10,468 nt of DNA from Candidatus Auribacterota bacterium. GTDB lineage: Bacteria > Auribacterota > JAFGBW01 > JAFGJP01. Both the position numbers and the translations under genes were made by a program. Every line of letters starts with the position of its first letter. Positions within the stretch are counted from its first letter, which is position 1. The notes under the pieces were generated by a model. That model worked only from the letters and a program-made list of their open reading frames with translations, did no database searches and was not told the origin of the DNA. Shown here piece after piece: positions 6,964 through 10,468 of the stretch. The stretch spans positions 1 through 10,468 of the forward strand of contig JAFGJP010000246.1 of the NCBI GenBank assembly GCA_016929035.1, read 5' to 3'.

Positions 6964-8262
6964 ATGTTTATCATATACAATCTTGTTCAGCTTTTTTGTT
7001 TCTCTATCGGGCTGCCCTACTGGATTTATCTTCTCGTTCGAAAGCAAAAGTATCGCCATAAGCTAAAAGAGCGCCTCGGTATCGGCTATCCTGAAAAAGT
7101 TAAGGTGCAATTCAAAGATAAAACGGAGCGCATTCTGATCCACGGAGTCAGCGTAGGAGAAGTCAATGCCGCATTTCCCCTCATCGAACATCTTCACAAA
7201 GAAAGAAAATATCTTCCTGTTCTTTCCACGACAACCCACACGGGATACAAAAGCGCTACGGAGAAAAATCCTCCTCACCCTGTTCTTTACTTTCCTCTTG
7301 ATTTTTTATTCAGCGTTAAACGTTTCCTGAATCTCGTTCGCCCAAAAATGATTATTATGCTTGAGACGGAAATATGGCCAAATTTTTATCTTGAGTCTCA
7401 AAAAAGGCACATTCCTCTCATTCTTATCAATGCCCGGCTTTCAGATAAGTCTTTCAACGGATATCATTTGTTCCTGCCTTTCTTCAAACGGATCCTGAAA
7501 TCGGTCTCACATATTGCCGTGCAGACTCCAGAAGACAGGAGTAAATTTCTTCAGCTTCATTTTCCCGAACAAAAGATATCGATTATTGGAAACTTGAAGT
7601 TCAACTCAGCGATACAAAAAAAATCGAAAAGCCATGAAGTCGAATTCCTTTCCACTCTACAAGGATTCACGGAATATCCCGTATTTGTCGCCGGCAGCAC
7701 ACAGCCTGAAGAAGAAAAAGTGATCCTCAGTCTCTTTCGCAACATATTGAAACGCATACCCCATCTCAAGCTTATCCTGGCTCCCAGGCATATCGAAAGG
7801 ATCCCTGATATAGAAAACGTCCTGAAAGGCCTTTCTCTTCCTTACAGCTTTTTCAGCCGCGTCAAAAGCGGAGCCAGGTCAGAAAGCGTCATTCTGGTTG
7901 ACACAATCGGGGATCTTTTTTATCTTTATTCTTTTGCGGACGTTGTTTTTATCGGAAAATCTCTTTTCCCTCCCGGAGGCGGCCAGAACATGATCGAGCC
8001 GGCTGTTTGGGAAAAGCCCGTTCTTTTTGGTCCCTATGTCAAAAATTTTCATCATTTTGCCGACCTCATGCTGCGTGAGGAAGCGGCCATTATGGTCAGA
8101 AATGCAGAAGAATTGCAAACAGAGGTTCAGAACCTCCTTCTGTCAGAAGAAAAGAGAAGCTTTTATTCCAAAAAAGCTTCTCTCTTTATTGAGAAAAATA
8201 CAAACGCCCTTAAGAAATCTATTGAAATCATAGAAGGGATAAGTAAAAATATCTTTTTTTAA
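6964..8262 (+). CDS. waaA: 3-deoxy-D-manno-octulosonic acid (Kdo) transferase
   Basis: WaaA (KdtA) transfers Kdo from CMP-Kdo to the lipid A precursor at the inner face of the inner membrane, an essential early step of lipopolysaccharide synthesis, so the host has an LPS-bearing outer membrane. The 432 residues begin with a hydrophobic anchor (about 3-25) followed by a basic stretch. The GT-B fold motifs follow: HGVSVGEV with the probable catalytic base Glu66, ETEIWPN (134-140), NARLSDKS (156-163), GNLKF (209-213), LAPRH (272-276) and GGGQNMIEPA (338-347). An in-frame stop at 6958 makes the ATG at 6964 the only ATG start that keeps the anchor. Oddly, the AAGGA sequence (6959-6963) touches the ATG with no spacer. 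The EIIA gene follows after 19 bp. Confidence 0.95.
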   Translation: MFIIYNLVQLFCFSIGLPYWIYLLVRKQKYRHKLKERLGIGYPEKVKVQFKDKTERILIHGVSVGEVNAAFPLIEHLHKERKYLPVLSTTTHTGYKSATEKNPPHPVLYFPLDFLFSVKRFLNLVRPKMIIMLETEIWPNFYLESQKRHIPLILINARLSDKSFNGYHLFLPFFKRILKSVSHIAVQTPEDRSKFLQLHFPEQKISIIGNLKFNSAIQKKSKSHEVEFLSTLQGFTEYPVFVAGSTQPEEEKVILSLFRNILKRIPHLKLILAPRHIERIPDIENVLKGLSLPYSFFSRVKSGARSESVILVDTIGDLFYLYSFADVVFIGKSLFPPGGGQNMIEPAVWEKPVLFGPYVKNFHHFADLMLREEAAIMVRNAEELQTEVQNLLLSEEKRSFYSKKASLFIEKNTNALKKSIEIIEGISKNIFF

Positions 8263-8281
8263 CGAATAACGGACACAATAT

Positions 8282-8755
8282 ATGCTTGAAGGATATCTCA
8301 GGCCTGACAGGATCGTCTTGAATCTTCCGACGGAGAACAAATGGAAGATTCTCGAGATTCTGACGCGCGTTTATTGCCGAGGCATGGCAGAGAATATCCG
8401 AGACGAGATCCTCTATTCGATCCTTTGGCGCGAAATGAAATTTTCTACCGGGCTGGGGGGCTCGATAGCCATCCCTCATGGCCGTTGCAGCTGCGTGTCA
8501 GAGACGGGGCTTCTCTTTTGCAGGTTTAAAAAGGCAATCAGCTGGGAGTCCATTGACAACAGAAAGGTCAATTATATTTTTCTTGTCATCGGCCCTATGG
8601 AAGCAACTGAGGAATATCTCGACATCCTCTCTGATATTTCTAAGGTACTCAGTCGCAAGATGTTAAAAAAAGCCCTTCTCGAGACAAACAGCGTCAGTAA
8701 AATTTATCGACTTATTATAAACGCAGAAGAGAGAAAAACAAAACGGCAAGGCTAG
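8282..8755 (+). CDS. PTS EIIA (fructose/mannitol type), PtsN-like
   Basis: This 157-residue single-domain protein belongs to the PTS EIIA type-2 family, which accepts a phosphoryl group on histidine from HPr or NPr. The signature STGLGGSIAIPHGR (55-68) contains the phosphorylation site His66. The following FKKAISWESID and the INxIFLVIGP-like strand are typical of this fold, as is the C-terminal helical part LDILSDISKVLSRK. No EIIB or EIIC domain, HPr or enzyme I is nearby, so a regulatory (EIIA-Ntr-like) role is more likely than sugar transport. The rpoN and hpf neighbours usual in proteobacteria are absent from this window. Only a weak ribosome site (GGA, eight bases before the ATG) is seen. 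It is probably co-transcribed with waaA; the reason for that pairing is unknown. Confidence 0.88.
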   Translation: MLEGYLRPDRIVLNLPTENKWKILEILTRVYCRGMAENIRDEILYSILWREMKFSTGLGGSIAIPHGRCSCVSETGLLFCRFKKAISWESIDNRKVNYIFLVIGPMEATEEYLDILSDISKVLSRKMLKKALLETNSVSKIYRLIINAEERKTKRQG

Positions 8756-8961
8756 CCCTCTTTAAACGCTTAACGGATTACGACATTCTGAAAGCAGAGA
8801 GCCGGCAAGACAAACGTACAGTAAGGAACGATAACCTTGCTCCGGCGTTGTCGTAAAATGAGACGATGAAAACGCATTTTATGTGAAGACGGGCTGTCTT
8901 CCTTGAAACATGTCGTGAGTTGACAGAAGGGCCAGTAACTTTACCGCCCGGGAAAACCACT
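8756..8961 (+). promoter_or_regulatory. Hairpin-rich leader upstream of the GGDEF gene
   Basis: This 206-bp gap holds no gene. It can form three nested stems: P1 TTACGACA/TGTCGTAA (8778-8785 with 8849-8856, perfect 8 bp), P2 GCCGG/CCGGC (8801-8805 with 8842-8846) and P3 AGTAAGG/CCTTGCT (8820-8826 with 8835-8841, one G-U pair, eight-base loop). P3 abuts P2 on its 3' side. Downstream are P4 (8852-8860 with 8875-8883, nine pairs including one G-U), which shares bases with P1, then P5 GAAGAC/GTCTTC (8885-8890 with 8896-8901), and a small TGTC/GACA hairpin (8911-8914 with 8922-8925). No U-tract follows, so these are not intrinsic terminators. I do not recognise the consensus of GEMM-I, cobalamin, TPP, SAM or other familiar riboswitches. 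No clear promoter is visible within the gap. Confidence 0.4.
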
Positions 8962-10224
8962 ATGGAACACAACCGTTTTATTCAGCTGATTCATTTCCTT
9001 TTTTTCATCTGGTTTCTCTTTGTTTTTATTTTTGCTCTTGATTTCTTAGGATTTATTCGTTTTCTCGAAGCGACAACACCGTCCATCTCTTTTTTCTTCA
9101 TCGCCATAAACCTTCTCTTTATGGGAATATGCACGACTCTTTATTTTTTCCACCACCACATCCATTCATCAACGCAAAAAGAAAAGCAGGTCATCTGCTG
9201 GCAATACGATCAGACATCCGCTCTCTCCTATCTTATCAATAAAACAGGAAAAGCCATGACAACTGTTCTGAATCGCGACAAGCTCATGCGCCTCATCCTG
9301 GAGTCCTTTATCAAGATATTCCACTGCCCCACAGGAATCCTTTTTATCTACAACGAAAACGAGAACATCTTTGAATTCGAAGCAGGTTACGGCATCAACC
9401 GAACGGCCCTGAGAAATCAGGTCATCAAGAGCAATCATCCCATTGTCTCTGACGTCGTCAATAATTATAAAATCATATCTCAGCGCAGCATCAAAAGCAT
9501 CCAGGAAAAGGATCTTCATTTTGTCAAGGAAGACCGGCTTCAAAAATCAGCGAAAGGGGTGGATACTCTCATTATTATCACGCTGAGGATCGGCGACAAG
9601 ATCTTCGGGCTCGTTTTTCTCTATATTACAAAAACTTCGGCTCTCATCATTTCCGAATATGAAACCCTCGTTTATGTTGCGATCAACCAGGCCACCATCG
9701 CCATTGGCAGCGCCATACAGTCACAGTTTGCCATACAGGACAGGCTGACGATGATCTATAATCACGATTATTTTGTCCAAAGGCTCAAGGAAGAGCTCTT
9801 TCGATGCAAAAGATATCATCTCAAGCTCTGTCTTATCATGCTCGACATTGATCATTTCAAGTCCTTTAACGATACCTACGGCCATCTGGCTGGAAACTAC
9901 ATCCTCAGAGAAGTGGCCAAGATATTCACGACAAATACGCGCATCACCGACATCATCTCCAGATACGGAGGAGAAGAATTCGCTATCCTCATGACAGAAA
10001 CCGGTATCAACGATGCGGTGAAGATCGCTGAGAAAATCCGCGAGGCCATACAGGACTTTCCTTTTGAGTACGATGGAGAGCAGCTGCATGTGACGGTCAG
10101 CATCGGGCTCTCCGAGTGGGATGGGGCAGACGAGGAGTCATTTGACGATATCGATTTTATTGACTCCGCAGACAAAAAACTTTACGAGGCCAAAAAAAAT
10201 GGAAGAAACCGTGTGTGTTTATAA
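8962..10224 (+). CDS. Membrane-anchored GAF-GGDEF nucleotide cyclase
   Basis: From the ATG at 8962 the protein has 420 residues: two hydrophobic segments (about 9-33 and 42-63) forming a membrane anchor, a GAF sensor domain (about 95-255) and a C-terminal GGDEF domain (about 258-420). GGDEF domains make cyclic di-GMP from two GTP. Metal ligands Asp295 (LDID) and Glu338 in the GGEEF loop (336-340), Asn303 and the inhibitory RxxD site (Arg327-Asp330, five residues before GGEEF) are all present, so the domain should be active and product-inhibited. Position 312, in GHLAGN, is Asn instead of the guanine-contacting Asp. A TTG at 8920 would add 14 residues but has no good ribosome site, whereas GGGA lies eight bases before the chosen ATG. 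No EAL or PilZ partner is present. Confidence 0.93.
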   Translation: MEHNRFIQLIHFLFFIWFLFVFIFALDFLGFIRFLEATTPSISFFFIAINLLFMGICTTLYFFHHHIHSSTQKEKQVICWQYDQTSALSYLINKTGKAMTTVLNRDKLMRLILESFIKIFHCPTGILFIYNENENIFEFEAGYGINRTALRNQVIKSNHPIVSDVVNNYKIISQRSIKSIQEKDLHFVKEDRLQKSAKGVDTLIIITLRIGDKIFGLVFLYITKTSALIISEYETLVYVAINQATIAIGSAIQSQFAIQDRLTMIYNHDYFVQRLKEELFRCKRYHLKLCLIMLDIDHFKSFNDTYGHLAGNYILREVAKIFTTNTRITDIISRYGGEEFAILMTETGINDAVKIAEKIREAIQDFPFEYDGEQLHVTVSIGLSEWDGADEESFDDIDFIDSADKKLYEAKKNGRNRVCL

Positions 10225-10468
10225 AACACTTAAATCAAATATCAAAAATTTAGCAGGAATTCTAAACAAAATTATTTTGCACTCCGTATCAAATTCAGTA
10301 ATGCTCTATGTTATTCAGTTTTAACTTCTTAACATGTCGTGCGAAGCACACCTTATCTTTGATTTTTACTATTTGATTTTTGATTTACTGCTTCACTTGA
10401 TTTCTTTATTAGGATAGCTTTTTATTATTCTATACTGATTTCTAACTTAAAACTTTAATCTCTCTGTA
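10225..10468. other. AT-rich non-coding end of window
   Basis: No convincing gene is seen in these 244 bp. The stretch is rich in TTTGATTT-like words. Sequence 10234-10249 is an inverted copy of 10362-10377 (14 of 16 positions). A four-base-pair hairpin with a GAA loop (GTGC/GCAC, 10339-10349) is not followed by a T-tract, so it is a poor terminator candidate. A downstream promoter or gene may begin beyond the window. Confidence 0.5.

Noticed and set aside
8778..8934. Known c-di-GMP (GEMM) riboswitch upstream of the cyclase
   Set aside because: The conserved GEMM-I elements (GCACAGGGCAAACC-like segment, GAAA tetraloop and its receptor, GGACGCAAAGC-like segment) are not present on the plus strand.
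8920..8961. TTG start for the GGDEF protein, and TTGACA at 8920-8925 as a -35 box
   Set aside because: The 14 extra residues are not typical of an N-terminus ahead of a membrane segment, and the ATG at 8962 has a better-spaced GGGA. TTGACA has no -10-like sequence at 16-18 bp; that region is GC-rich.
10339..10349. Intrinsic terminator after the GGDEF gene
   Set aside because: The stem is only four base pairs and the following bases (ACACCTTATC...) are not a T-tract.

Overview
The window is a compact, mostly plus-strand stretch of chromosome from a diderm (Gram-negative type) bacterium. The Kdo transferase gene implies lipopolysaccharide, and the dprA-topA-xerC order is an ancient bacterial housekeeping arrangement. 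I cannot name the phylum. The DNA is moderately AT-leaning and codes on one strand throughout. I see no insertion sequence, CRISPR array, tRNA, rRNA or prophage.

Layout. Positions 1-402 are the 3' end of a PHP-domain phosphoesterase gene. It overlaps ftsY (386-1306, GTG start with a strong Shine-Dalgarno inside the PHP gene), which overlaps ribD (1306-2448) by one base. A 211-bp gap with a candidate promoter leads to dprA (2660-3802), topA (3799-5994) and xerC (5963-6871), which overlap one another and so look like one transcription and translation unit. A 92-bp gap with a good extended -10 promoter leads to the Kdo transferase gene waaA/kdtA (6964-8262). It is followed 19 bp later by a PtsN-like PTS EIIA gene (8282-8755). 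A 206-bp hairpin-rich leader precedes a membrane-anchored GAF-GGDEF protein (8962-10224). The last 244 bp are AT-rich and appear non-coding.

How the genes fit together. FtsY (membrane targeting of ribosomes), RibD (riboflavin synthesis), DprA (loading RecA on incoming single-stranded DNA), TopA (supercoil relaxation), XerC (chromosome dimer resolution) and WaaA (lipid A-Kdo) are conserved housekeeping functions. The last part is regulatory: a phosphorylatable EIIA protein and a second-messenger synthase.

The two places most worth a second look are both at the right-hand end. First, the GGDEF protein keeps the metal ligands, the GGEEF loop and the RxxD inhibitory site, but has Asn where canonical diguanylate cyclases have the guanine-contacting Asp (PleD D344). 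This is the position that is Ser in the cGAMP-making Hypr GGDEF enzymes. Second, the DNA just upstream can fold into three nested stems plus a stem that competes with the outermost one, as expected of a switching 5' leader, and I do not recognise it as a known riboswitch class. No complete new multi-gene system is evident.
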